The notes under the pieces were generated by a model that saw only the letters and a list, made by a program, of their open reading frames with translations, searched no databases and was not told where the DNA came from. The position numbers and the translations under genes were made by a program. A stretch of 45,253 nucleotides of DNA, taken from positions 1 to 45,253 of the forward strand of contig NZ_JAPEHT010000009.1 in the NCBI RefSeq assembly GCF_028823615.1, in the 5' to 3' direction. Position 1 is the stretch's first letter. Every line of letters starts with the position of its first letter. This document shows, piece by piece, positions 26,803 through 34,665 of the stretch. The stretch comes from Planococcus sp. A6 (lineage in GTDB: Bacteria; Bacillota; Bacilli; Bacillales_A; Planococcaceae).

Positions 26803-28040
26803 ATGTCTTTTGAAAACAAGTTGATGCAGATGAAAGGCATGCTGAATAAAAAACTACGACTCCTGTACGGCCGCCTCACGAAACGCAATGGAAAGAAATC
26901 GGCTTGACCTTAAAGGAAAATAAATTCGGTTTTGTGTTTGAGAAGAAAATCGAGTATCCGATTGATTACCGCCACGGCAATGTCGTGCTGGGCGAACTCG
27001 ACCGTGTGCTTGAAGCATGGCAGAATACCGAGTATGATCATCCGTTCAAACTCTCCGAAGAAGCCCCTTTGGTATTTTTCGATACGGAAACGACGGGGCT
27101 CGGTGGGACGGGGGCGTATATTTTCCTGCTTGGCGTATTGGAACGGAAACAAGGCGGTTTTGAAATGACCCAATGGATCATGCCGGACCCTTCGCAGGAA
27201 GCGGCTTTTCTCTATGAGTCGAATTTGTGGCAGGCCCAGGATTCGGTTATTTTTTCCTATAATGGCAAAAGCTTTGACTGGCCGCAGCTTCATTCGCGCT
27301 GGACGATGCACCGCGGGGCCTTGCCGAAACTGCCAGACCCGAAGCAGATCGATTTATTCCACGGCACGAAACGGATCTGGAAAAACGAATTGCAGCGGCT
27401 CAAGCTCAGCGTCATCGAAGAAGAAAAGCTCGGCTTTGCCCGCAGCGGGGACGTTCCGGGATATTTGATTCCCGCGATTTACCTCGATGCGGTCAAAAGC
27501 GGCTTTCCGGAAGGCTTGGCGAAAGTGCTGTATCATAATGAACTGGACATCCTGTCGCTCGTTTCGCTGTACATCCGTTCATCCGATTTGCTGATGGAGG
27601 ATCTCTCGAGCGAATCGAGCGGCGCCTATACGAATATCGGCAAATGGTATGCAGACTTGAAACAATTCGACCAAAGCGCCGCTTATCTCGAACATGTCAC
27701 GCTTGAGCGCGGAGACGCCGGTGCGCTTGCCCGCTTTTTACTGGCAGTGCAAAAAAAGCGCAAAGGCGAATTTGAGGAAGCGCTTCAATTGTTCAAAGAA
27801 GCGGCGCCTCATTTGCGTGGTCCGGTGGAAGTGGAGGCGTGGGTGCATTTAGCAAAACTCCATGAACATCAATTTAAAGACCCGGCGCAAGCGCTCGTCA
27901 TGACCGGCTTTGCAAAAGAAGCAGCCAACCATACGAAAGTCAGAAAATCGATATCGGATGACTTGGCCAAGCGCGAATTGCGGCTTGAGGAGAAAAAACG
28001 AAAAAAAGCCGCCGAATCTACGGTTCACAGAACACGTTAA
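26803..28040 (+). CDS. mrfB: MrfB/YprB exonuclease-TPR protein, apparently frameshifted near the N-terminus
   Basis: MrfB (YprB) is the DnaQ-like exonuclease partner of MrfA. From 26904 the frame encodes the nuclease (FFDTETTGLGGTGAYIFLLGV with catalytic D and E; FSYNGKSFDWPQL; YHNELDILSLVSLY) and C-terminal TPRs. The only start with a strong site (AGGGGTGAG) is ATG 26803, whose frame gives MSFENKLMQMKGMLNKK and then stops at 26907. Adding one A to the A6 run at 26848-26853 joins the frames through TTTPVRPPHETQWKEIGL and gives 412 residues, as expected for YprB. Without correction, only a truncated product from TTG 26904 is possible. Confidence 0.87.
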
Positions 28041-28050
28041 ATATCGCTTA

Positions 28051-28059
28051 TGCTATACT
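28051..28059 (+). promoter_or_regulatory. Extended -10 promoter of gpsB
   Basis: TG-C-TATACT lies 57 bp before the gpsB start, after the end of mrfB. No good -35 is visible. Confidence 0.55.
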
Positions 28060-28115
28060 AGCCGTAAGGAATAGACATATTTCATGAAGTTTCTTTTAAT
28101 GGAAGGACGATTCGA

Positions 28116-28409
28116 ATGGATATTAAATACGCAGCAAAAGACATTCTTGAAAAAGACTTTAAAACAGCCATGCGCGGCTACAACCAGGACGAAGTGGACC
28201 ATTTCCTGGATGAAATCATTCAAGACTATGAATTGTACAACAAAAAAATCGAACAATTGCAAAATGAAAACCGCCGATTGCGAGCGGAGCTGGAGGAATC
28301 GCCAAAAAAGCAAGCAACTCCCGCGCCTGGAACGACCAATTTTGATATTTTGCGCAGATTGTCCCATCTGGAGAATCACGTCTTCGGCAATAAGCTCGAC
28401 AATCGATAA
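28116..28409 (+). CDS. gpsB: Cell division/PBP1-control protein GpsB
   Basis: GpsB is a DivIVA-like coiled-coil protein that shuttles PBP1 between septum and side wall. The N-terminal DivIVA-like domain is clear ([20 protein letters not shown]), followed by a coiled coil ([21 protein letters not shown]), a short linker and a C-terminal trimerisation segment ([16 protein letters not shown]). It is 97 residues long. GGAAGGA precedes ATG 28116. Its normal partner PBP1 (ponA) is encoded in the same window. Confidence 0.96.
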   Translation: MDIKYAAKDILEKDFKTAMRGYNQDEVDHFLDEIIQDYELYNKKIEQLQNENRRLRAELEESPKKQATPAPGTTNFDILRRLSHLENHVFGNKLDNR

Positions 28410-28414
28410 CAAGC

Positions 28415-28443
28415 TTGTCAACGGCAGCCGAATAGCGTATACT
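28415..28443 (+). promoter_or_regulatory. SigA-type promoter of rnpB
   Basis: TTGTCA at 28415-28420 and TATACT at 28438-28443 are exactly 17 bp apart. The predicted start is near 28450, at the 5' end of the RNase P RNA. Confidence 0.8.
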
Positions 28444-28449
28444 TAGTTA

Positions 28450-28849
28450 GCCATTTGAAATTCTGGCAATCGCTCCTGCACTTGATGCAGGAGAGGAAAG
28501 TCCATGCTCACACGGATCTGCGATGACCGTAGTGATCGCGCCCAGCGAAACAATAAGCTGGGGCAGCATTTATGCTGACGGCGGGTAGAACGCCTAAGTC
28601 TTCGGATATGGCCGAAATACCCTGAAGGTGCCACAGTGACGGAGCTGTATAGGAAACTATGCAGGTGGAACGAGGTAAACCCCGCGAGTGAGAAACCCAA
28701 ATTATGGTAGGGGCACTTTTCCAAGGGAAATGAACCGACGGAAGAGGCGGAGTGAATCCGCAGATAGATGATTGCCATCCGCTAGTACGAGGCTTTGGCT
28801 GTTTGAGTACGTGGAGACAAAACATGGCTTATAGAATTTTGAATGGTCT
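28450..28849 (+). ncRNA. rnpB: RNase P RNA, Bacillus (B) type
   Basis: This is the catalytic RNA of RNase P, which matures tRNA 5' ends. Diagnostic stretches are present in order: GAGGAAAGTCCATGCTC, GTCTTCGGATATGGC, GGTGCCACAGTGACGGAG, GGTAAACCCC, GAGAAACCCAAATT, AGATAGATGATTGCC, GTACGAGG and ACAAAACATGGCTTATAGAA. The ends pair as helix P1 (28451-28464 with about 28832-28845). Length is about 400 nt. The end positions are set by P1 and the promoter and may be off by a few bases. ORFs within this stretch are spurious. Confidence 0.95.
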
Positions 28850-28865
28850 TAACTTATTATCTTTG

Positions 28866-28896
28866 AAAGGCTCTCCTGCTGGGGAGCCTTTCTTCA
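28866..28896 (+). terminator. Intrinsic terminator after rnpB
   Basis: An 11-bp stem (28866-28876 with 28881-28891) has a TGCT loop; its tail is T-rich but interrupted. Confidence 0.7.
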
Positions 28897-29026
28897 TATG
28901 AATGAAGAAAAATTTGAAGTGAAAAATTATATATGGTTCAAGCTGCTGTCTATCAACATCCGGTATTTTCAGCAGTCGTTGCTATATGACTAAAACAGGT
29001 ATTAGGAAGACGGAAAGGAAGTTGTT

Positions 29027-30163
29027 ATGACTAGTTATAAATTACTGGCCACTGCGGCGATGGGTCTGGAATCCATCGTGGCAAATGAAGTAAAAGAACT
29101 TGGGTACGAAACGACGACAGACAACGGCAAAGTATTTTTCGAAGGAACTGCCCGCGATATCGCGAAAACGAATCTCTGGCTGCGCACCGCTGACCGCGTA
29201 AAATTGATCGCCGGCGAATTCGAAGCGACGACATTCGATGATCTGTTCGAACAGACAAAAGCGATCGAATGGGAGAAATACTTGCCTGTCGATGCAGAAT
29301 TCCCGGTTCAAGGGAAATCGGTCAAATCGAAACTTCACAGCGTCCCGACTTGCCAATCGATCGTCAAAAAAGCGATTGTTGAACGCATGAAAAAAGCATA
29401 TCACCGCAACGCCTTTTTGGATGAATCGGGACCGCGCTTCAAGATTGAGGTATCGATCCTGAAAGACAAAGTGCAGTTATCGATCGATACAAGCGGAGCC
29501 GGACTCCATAAACGCGGCTACCGCGTCGGGCAAGGGGAAGCACCACTAAAGGAAACTTTAGCGGCAGCGCTTATCAAATTGTCGCGCTGGAGCCCAGATC
29601 GCCCATTTGTCGACCCGTTCTGCGGTTCAGGAACAATCGTCATCGAAGCAGCAATGATCGGCCAGAACATCGCGCCGGGCTATAACCGGGAATTCGATAG
29701 CGAACAATGGCCATGGATCGGTTCCAAGATCTGGGAAGAAGTTCGTGCAGAGGCTGAAGAACAAGCGGATTACGACCAGCCGCTTAATATTCTCGGCACG
29801 GATATCGACCACCGGATGATCCAAATCGCCGAAGAAAACGTCATTGAAGCTGGATTTGCAGGGATTGTCCGCTTGCAGCAGCGCCAAGTGACAGATTTCA
29901 CAACAACTGAAGAGAACGGTGTTGTCATCGGGAACCCGCCGTACGGCGAGCGGATCGGTGAAGTGGAAGTCATCGAAGAAATGATTGGGGATATGGGACA
30001 AATGTTCTCGAAATACCCTACATGGTCTGTTTATATGCTGTCTTCGATGGAAGGCTTTGAAAAACTCTACGGCCAAAAAGCGACGAAAAAACGCAAATTA
30101 TATAATGGCTTTATCCGCACGGACCTGTTCCAATTCTGGGGAGAACGTCCAAAAAATAAATGA
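29027..30163 (+). CDS. ypsC: THUMP-domain 23S rRNA guanine N2-methyltransferase (RlmL-like, YpsC)
   Basis: This 378-residue protein has an N-terminal THUMP RNA-binding domain (about residues 45-155) and an AdoMet-dependent methyltransferase domain. PFVDPFCGSGTIVIEAAMIG is the AdoMet motif, LGTDIDHRMIQIAEENV follows, and NPPYGERIG (near residue 302) is the N-methyltransferase NPPY motif. This is the RlmL/YpsC family acting on 23S rRNA; the exact target base is inferred. AAAGGAAG precedes ATG 29027. The position after rnpB is conserved in Bacillales. Confidence 0.92.
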   Translation: MTSYKLLATAAMGLESIVANEVKELGYETTTDNGKVFFEGTARDIAKTNLWLRTADRVKLIAGEFEATTFDDLFEQTKAIEWEKYLPVDAEFPVQGKSVKSKLHSVPTCQSIVKKAIVERMKKAYHRNAFLDESGPRFKIEVSILKDKVQLSIDTSGAGLHKRGYRVGQGEAPLKETLAAALIKLSRWSPDRPFVDPFCGSGTIVIEAAMIGQNIAPGYNREFDSEQWPWIGSKIWEEVRAEAEEQADYDQPLNILGTDIDHRMIQIAEENVIEAGFAGIVRLQQRQVTDFTTTEENGVVIGNPPYGERIGEVEVIEEMIGDMGQMFSKYPTWSVYMLSSMEGFEKLYGQKATKKRKLYNGFIRTDLFQFWGERPKNK

Positions 30164-30166
30164 GGA

Positions 30167-30198
30167 AAACGGAAGGGCGCTAGCCCTTCCGTTTCTCT
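30167..30198 (+). terminator. Terminator-like hairpin between ypsC and ypvA
   Basis: A 12-bp perfect stem (30167-30178 with 30183-30194) has a GCTA loop, but the T tract is short (GTTTCTC), so termination may be partial. Confidence 0.55.
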
Positions 30199-30212
30199 GT
30201 GAGGGGTTTTAT

Positions 30213-32120
30213 ATGAGACAAGCATTGCCATTTCCGTTATCCAAAGATAAAACGTTCTTTGACTCATTGAACGACTGGATCGGGGATATCTTCTACGATA
30301 TTCTGCCTGAAAAAGGGTATGAACTTCGCGATGAACAGATTTTCATGTCGTTTCAATTGGAAAAAGCGCTGAAAGAACGTCAAGTGCTATTTGCAGAAGC
30401 TGGCGTCGGCACAGGCAAGACAATGGCGTATTTATTGCCAGCGATTGCCTATGCCCGCTACACAGGCAAGCCGGCGCTCATTTCTTGTGCCGATGAGGCA
30501 TTGATCGAGCAATTGGTGAAAAAAGGCGGCGATATCGACCGGTTAGATGAATTGTTCAATTTGAACCTGGACGTGCGCCTTGCGAAATCGCGCGACCAGT
30601 ATTTATGCCTGCAGCGTTTCGAAGGGGCGAAAAAACGCAGCGAAGCGGATTTTCTCGACCATATCGAAGACACGCTTCCCGAATTCGTCAACAAAACCTA
30701 TTCGATGCAGCAGATGTATCCATATGGCGAACGCTCAAGTTATCCGGAACTCACGGATGACCAGTGGCAGCAAGTCAATTACCATCCGATCCAAAACTGC
30801 AACGCTTGCGATATGCGCAATAAATGCGGATTGACCTTGCACCGCAACCATTACCGGGAAGCGACTGACCTGGTCATTTGTTCACATGATTTCTTGATGG
30901 AGCATATTTGGACGAAAGAAAACCGCAAGCACGAAGGCCAGGCGCCATTGCTTCCGGAAGTTTCACAAATCGTGCTCGATGAAGGCCACTTACTGGAATT
31001 CGCTGCACAGCGCGCGCTTACTTATGAAGTGCAGGAAAGCTCGCTTTACGATGTGACGGAAAAAGTCATGGTCGACGGCGTCCGTGAAAAGACACTTGGC
31101 CTCATTGAACGGACCATCGATTTGCATACCGAGTTTTTCCGTGTACTGCGCAGTAACTTGATCCCAAGCGAAGAAGACCGCAAAGCGATCCAGGAAGACC
31201 CGTTGCTGAAACGCATCGGGACAGAATTGATCCGCACCGTCGACAGCCTGTTGGAAGAATTCGTCTTTGAGGGGGAATTGTTCAGCATTCCTGAATATGA
31301 ACTCAATTTGGCTGAGGAGTATTTCGAGCAGTATAACTTCTCGATGGGCTTGTTTGTCGAAAATGGCGACGCAATCAGTTGGCTTGAAGAAAAAGATGAA
31401 ATTGAAACCTTGGTCATCATGCCACGCCTTGTGACGGATATTCTCGATGAGAAATTATTCGATGGCAAACTGCCGATCGTCTTTTCTTCCGCCACATTGT
31501 CCGTCGCGAAGGATTTCACTTATCTCGCGGATACTTTGGGAATCGACAATTTTGAATCATTCTCGGTGCCATCACCATTTGAATACGAAGAAGTAATGGA
31601 GATCTTCAAGCATCCGGTTGAACAGCAAGCAAAAGCGCAAAAAGTACTGGAGTTGGCAGCGGAAGGCGGACAAACCTTAGTGTTGTTCAAATCAAAAGCT
31701 GCCATGCAATCTTTCAAACGCGCAGTGCCGACAGACTCTCCACTTGCCATTGAGTTCGAAGGTGACCGTGAGCTATCGTCCGTCGTGCGCGATTTCCAGG
31801 AAGGCAAATTCCAAGTGCTGTGTTCCCATCATCTATGGGAAGGGATGGATTTGCCTGGCGATGCCTTGACGAAAGTCATTATCGTCGACTTGCCGATGCC
31901 GCCGAGCGATCCGGTATTCGACGCGAAACGTAAATTCAGCGAACATCCGCTAGAAGAGATCGACTTGCCGTTCATGCAGCTGCGCCTGCAGCAAGGCGTC
32001 GGACGACTCATCCGTTCTTCTTCCGATCACGGCGAAATCCACTTGCTATTGACCGAAGAGGAATTGCGCATTGAACACCTCTGGCAGAATGTCTTGCCAG
32101 TGCCGGCGAAAAATCGCTAA
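30213..32120 (+). CDS. ypvA: XPD/DinG-like helicase YpvA with probable Fe-S cluster
   Basis: A 635-residue superfamily 2 helicase. Walker A is AGVGTGKT, the Walker B variant is LDEGHLLEF (DEGH, not DEAH), and late motifs are HLWEGMDLPGDALTKVIIV and QQGVGRLIRSS. One cysteine in QYLCLQRF and three in NCNACDMRNKC form the set of four expected to hold a 4Fe-4S cluster. Start ATG 30213 follows GAGGGG; the frame is open further up into ypsC, but that part is not related. It differs from DinG in this window by having the cysteines and lacking an exonuclease. Its cellular role is not established. Confidence 0.9.
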   Translation: MRQALPFPLSKDKTFFDSLNDWIGDIFYDILPEKGYELRDEQIFMSFQLEKALKERQVLFAEAGVGTGKTMAYLLPAIAYARYTGKPALISCADEALIEQLVKKGGDIDRLDELFNLNLDVRLAKSRDQYLCLQRFEGAKKRSEADFLDHIEDTLPEFVNKTYSMQQMYPYGERSSYPELTDDQWQQVNYHPIQNCNACDMRNKCGLTLHRNHYREATDLVICSHDFLMEHIWTKENRKHEGQAPLLPEVSQIVLDEGHLLEFAAQRALTYEVQESSLYDVTEKVMVDGVREKTLGLIERTIDLHTEFFRVLRSNLIPSEEDRKAIQEDPLLKRIGTELIRTVDSLLEEFVFEGELFSIPEYELNLAEEYFEQYNFSMGLFVENGDAISWLEEKDEIETLVIMPRLVTDILDEKLFDGKLPIVFSSATLSVAKDFTYLADTLGIDNFESFSVPSPFEYEEVMEIFKHPVEQQAKAQKVLELAAEGGQTLVLFKSKAAMQSFKRAVPTDSPLAIEFEGDRELSSVVRDFQEGKFQVLCSHHLWEGMDLPGDALTKVIIVDLPMPPSDPVFDAKRKFSEHPLEEIDLPFMQLRLQQGVGRLIRSSSDHGEIHLLLTEEELRIEHLWQNVLPVPAKNR

Positions 32121-32135
32121 ATAGAATACGTGACG

Positions 32136-32167
32136 AATCAGCGGGGAACTTCCCCGCTGATTTTTTT
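32136..32167 (+). terminator. Intrinsic terminator after ypvA
   Basis: A 12-bp stem (32136-32147 with 32151-32162) has a three-base loop and ends in a run of T. Confidence 0.93.
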
Positions 32168-32238
32168 GTCTTTTTCCGAAAAGTTGCCTATAGAACTGAA
32201 ATTTTCAAAAGCTGATGGGACAGGGAAAAGACTCCTTA

Positions 32239-32247
32239 TGATACAAT
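32239..32247 (+). promoter_or_regulatory. Extended -10 promoter of ypwA
   Basis: TG-A-TACAAT lies about 26 bp before the ypwA start, downstream of the ypvA terminator. Confidence 0.5.
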
Positions 32248-32272
32248 AGACCGGTAAAGAAGGAGGAATATT

Positions 32273-33772
32273 GTGTCAATGGAACAACAATTCAGGGAAC
32301 TACACCAGAAAATGACAAGCTATAACGAAGCTATCTCCTTGCTGTATTGGGATATGCGGACAGGCGCACCGAAAAAAGGCCAAGACTTGCGTTCAGAGAC
32401 GATCGGGACCTTGTCTTCAGACCTGTTTGCGATGTCGACATCCGAGGAATATGGCAAGCTAATCGCTGAGCTGAAAAAACAGGACGGTTTATCAATTGCA
32501 ATGCAGCGCTCTGTGGAAGAAGCTGACCGCGAATACCAATTGAACGCCAAAATTCCGCCAAAAGAATACCGCGATTTCGTTATCTTGACGAGCAAAGCGG
32601 AATCCGTTTGGGAAGAGGCGAAAGAGCAGGCAGATTTCGCCATGTTCCAACCATACCTTGAGCAGCTCGTGGAAACGACTCGACGCTTTGTCGGCTATTG
32701 GGGAATAAAAAACGGCAGTGTCTATAATACTTTGCTCGACCAGTATGAGCCGGGCGTCACGACCGAACAACTGGATCAGGTATTCGGGCAATTGAGAGAG
32801 CGCATCGTGCCGCTCGTCAAACAAATCCAGGAGTCTGGAAACCAGCCGAACACCGAATTCTTATATGGGCATTTCCCGAAACAAGCCCAGCAGGATTTCA
32901 GCTTGGATGTGTTGAACCAGTTGGGCTACGACTTCGAAGCCGGACGACTGGATGAAACAGTCCATCCGTTCATGATCGCAGTGAACCGTGGCGATGTCCG
33001 GGTAACGACGAAATACGATGAAGAGGATTTCCGCACGGCCGTCTTTGGCACGATCCATGAGGCGGGCCATGCTTTGTACGAACAGAACATCAGCAATGAT
33101 TTGAGCGGTTTGCCGGTCGACGGCGGATCGTCGATGGGCATCCATGAATCACAGTCATTGTTCTTTGAAAACTTTGTCGGGCGCAACGAATCATTCTGGC
33201 GCCATAACTACGAAAAATTCCTGTCTTACACACCGGATTCATTCAAACACGTGGCGCTCGATGAATTCTTAAAAGCCATCAATGAATCAAAGCCTTCATT
33301 GATCCGCATCGAAGCCGATGAATTGACTTATGCGCTCCATATCATGATTCGTTATGAATTGGAAAAAGGCTTGTTCGACGGCGACTATGAAGTGAAGGAT
33401 CTTCCAGCTTTATGGAACGATAAATACGAGGAATATCTAGGCATCCGACCGGAACATGACGGGGAAGGCGTGCTTCAGGATGTGCACTGGGCAGGCGGAA
33501 GCTTCGGTTATTTCCCTTCCTATGCATTGGGGCTTCTATATGCAGCGCAGTTCAAGAATGCCATGCAAAAAGACATCCCGAATTTCGATGAATTGCTGGC
33601 AAAAGGAGAAATCGGCCCAGTGACAGAATGGCTGACTGAAAAAGTCCACCAACACGGAGCTGTCAAGAAGCCGCTTGAGCTTTTGGAAGAAGCGACTGGC
33701 GAAGGCTTGAATGGAAATTATCTAGCCGAATACTTGGAATCGAAATATGCAAAAATCTATCAATTGGATTAA
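32273..33772 (+). CDS. ypwA: Metallocarboxypeptidase, M32 (Taq) family
   Basis: This 499-residue zinc carboxypeptidase removes C-terminal amino acids from peptides. The M32 signature HEAGH is near residue 262 (GTIHEAGHALYEQN), followed by the third ligand region MGIHESQSLFFEN, about 30 residues on. The N-terminus (ISLLYWDMRTGAPKKG) is also typical. Start GTG 32273 lies six bases after AGGAGG; ATG 32279 is an alternative. It is cytoplasmic, with no signal peptide. It probably recycles peptides; the substrate is not inferable. Confidence 0.95.
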   Translation: MSMEQQFRELHQKMTSYNEAISLLYWDMRTGAPKKGQDLRSETIGTLSSDLFAMSTSEEYGKLIAELKKQDGLSIAMQRSVEEADREYQLNAKIPPKEYRDFVILTSKAESVWEEAKEQADFAMFQPYLEQLVETTRRFVGYWGIKNGSVYNTLLDQYEPGVTTEQLDQVFGQLRERIVPLVKQIQESGNQPNTEFLYGHFPKQAQQDFSLDVLNQLGYDFEAGRLDETVHPFMIAVNRGDVRVTTKYDEEDFRTAVFGTIHEAGHALYEQNISNDLSGLPVDGGSSMGIHESQSLFFENFVGRNESFWRHNYEKFLSYTPDSFKHVALDEFLKAINESKPSLIRIEADELTYALHIMIRYELEKGLFDGDYEVKDLPALWNDKYEEYLGIRPEHDGEGVLQDVHWAGGSFGYFPSYALGLLYAAQFKNAMQKDIPNFDELLAKGEIGPVTEWLTEKVHQHGAVKKPLELLEEATGEGLNGNYLAEYLESKYAKIYQLD

Positions 33773-33815
33773 AGCAAAAAGATGAATAAGGAATGACTAA
33801 AAGGGGGATTTACTT

Positions 33816-34574
33816 GTGTTGGCATCTTTTCGTTTAGAAGGCAAGACAGCGATCGTCACCGGAGCCGGCAAAGGCATCGGGCGTGCGATTGCATTGGCAC
33901 TCGGTGAAGCAGGGGCGAATGTCTTGCTTGTCGCACGGACCGAAAGCGACCTCGAGCAAGTGATGGGGGAAATGGCTAGCGATCGGACATCCTATGCAGT
34001 GGCTGATGTGACCGACCGAGGCGATATCCAAAAAGCAGTCGAAGCGGCGGTTGAGCGGTTCGGCAAGGTCGACATCCTAGTCAATAATGCAGGAATGAAT
34101 ATTCGTTCGAAACTGGATGATGCGACCGATAGTGAGTGGCATAAAATCATGGATACCAACGCGCAAAGCGTATTCATGTTTTCCCAGGAAGCGGCGAAAC
34201 ACATGACTAAAGGGGCTTCGATCATCAACGTCAGTTCCGTCGGCGGCGACCGGGCGTTGAAAACAGGTGTCGTCTATGCGGCTTCCAAAGCAGCAATTAT
34301 TCAAATGACGAAAGTGATGGCAATGGAATGGGGCGAGCGGGGCATCCGCGTCAATGCAATCGGCCCTTGGTATTTCCGTACGCCGCTTACGGAGAATTTG
34401 CTGTCGGATCAGGAATACCTGGATTCGATCCTTGCAGTGACACCGCTGAAGCGCGTCGGGGAGTTGCCGGAAGTCGCTTCGCCTGTCGTGTTCCTTGCAT
34501 CGGATGCAGCGGGCTATATCACCGGGCAGACTTTGTTCATCGATGGTGGCATGTCGATCCACGGATTTTCATGA
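33816..34574 (+). CDS. SDR-family oxidoreductase
   Basis: A classical short-chain dehydrogenase of 252 residues. The cofactor motif is TGAGKGIG, the structural NNAG follows, Ser is in NVSSVGG, and the active site is YAASK; the C-terminus YITGQTLFIDGG is typical of the gluconate 5-dehydrogenase/3-oxoacyl-ACP reductase-like group. GTG 33816 follows AAAGGGGGA. The substrate cannot be read from sequence. It lies alone between ypwA and dynA, with its own terminator. Confidence 0.88.
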   Translation: MLASFRLEGKTAIVTGAGKGIGRAIALALGEAGANVLLVARTESDLEQVMGEMASDRTSYAVADVTDRGDIQKAVEAAVERFGKVDILVNNAGMNIRSKLDDATDSEWHKIMDTNAQSVFMFSQEAAKHMTKGASIINVSSVGGDRALKTGVVYAASKAAIIQMTKVMAMEWGERGIRVNAIGPWYFRTPLTENLLSDQEYLDSILAVTPLKRVGELPEVASPVVFLASDAAGYITGQTLFIDGGMSIHGFS

Positions 34575-34576
34575 AG

Positions 34577-34608
34577 AAACATCCTTCCAGTAATGGAAGG
34601 ATGTTTTT
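34577..34608 (+). terminator. Intrinsic terminator after the SDR gene
   Basis: A 13-bp stem (34577-34589 with 34594-34606) has a GTAA loop and a T tail. Confidence 0.92.
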
Positions 34609-34665
34609 CGTTCTGCTGGAAAAAATGATATGATGAATAGAAGTAACGGTGAAGGAGATATACAT

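Noticed and set aside
28443-28825. Minus-strand open frames of about 105-111 codons.
   Set aside because: They lie entirely within the RNase P RNA gene and have no ribosome sites.
34630-34665. Upstream in-frame ATG for dynA giving 12 extra residues.
   Set aside because: No ribosome site precedes it, whereas ATG 34666 has a very strong one and gives the family length.
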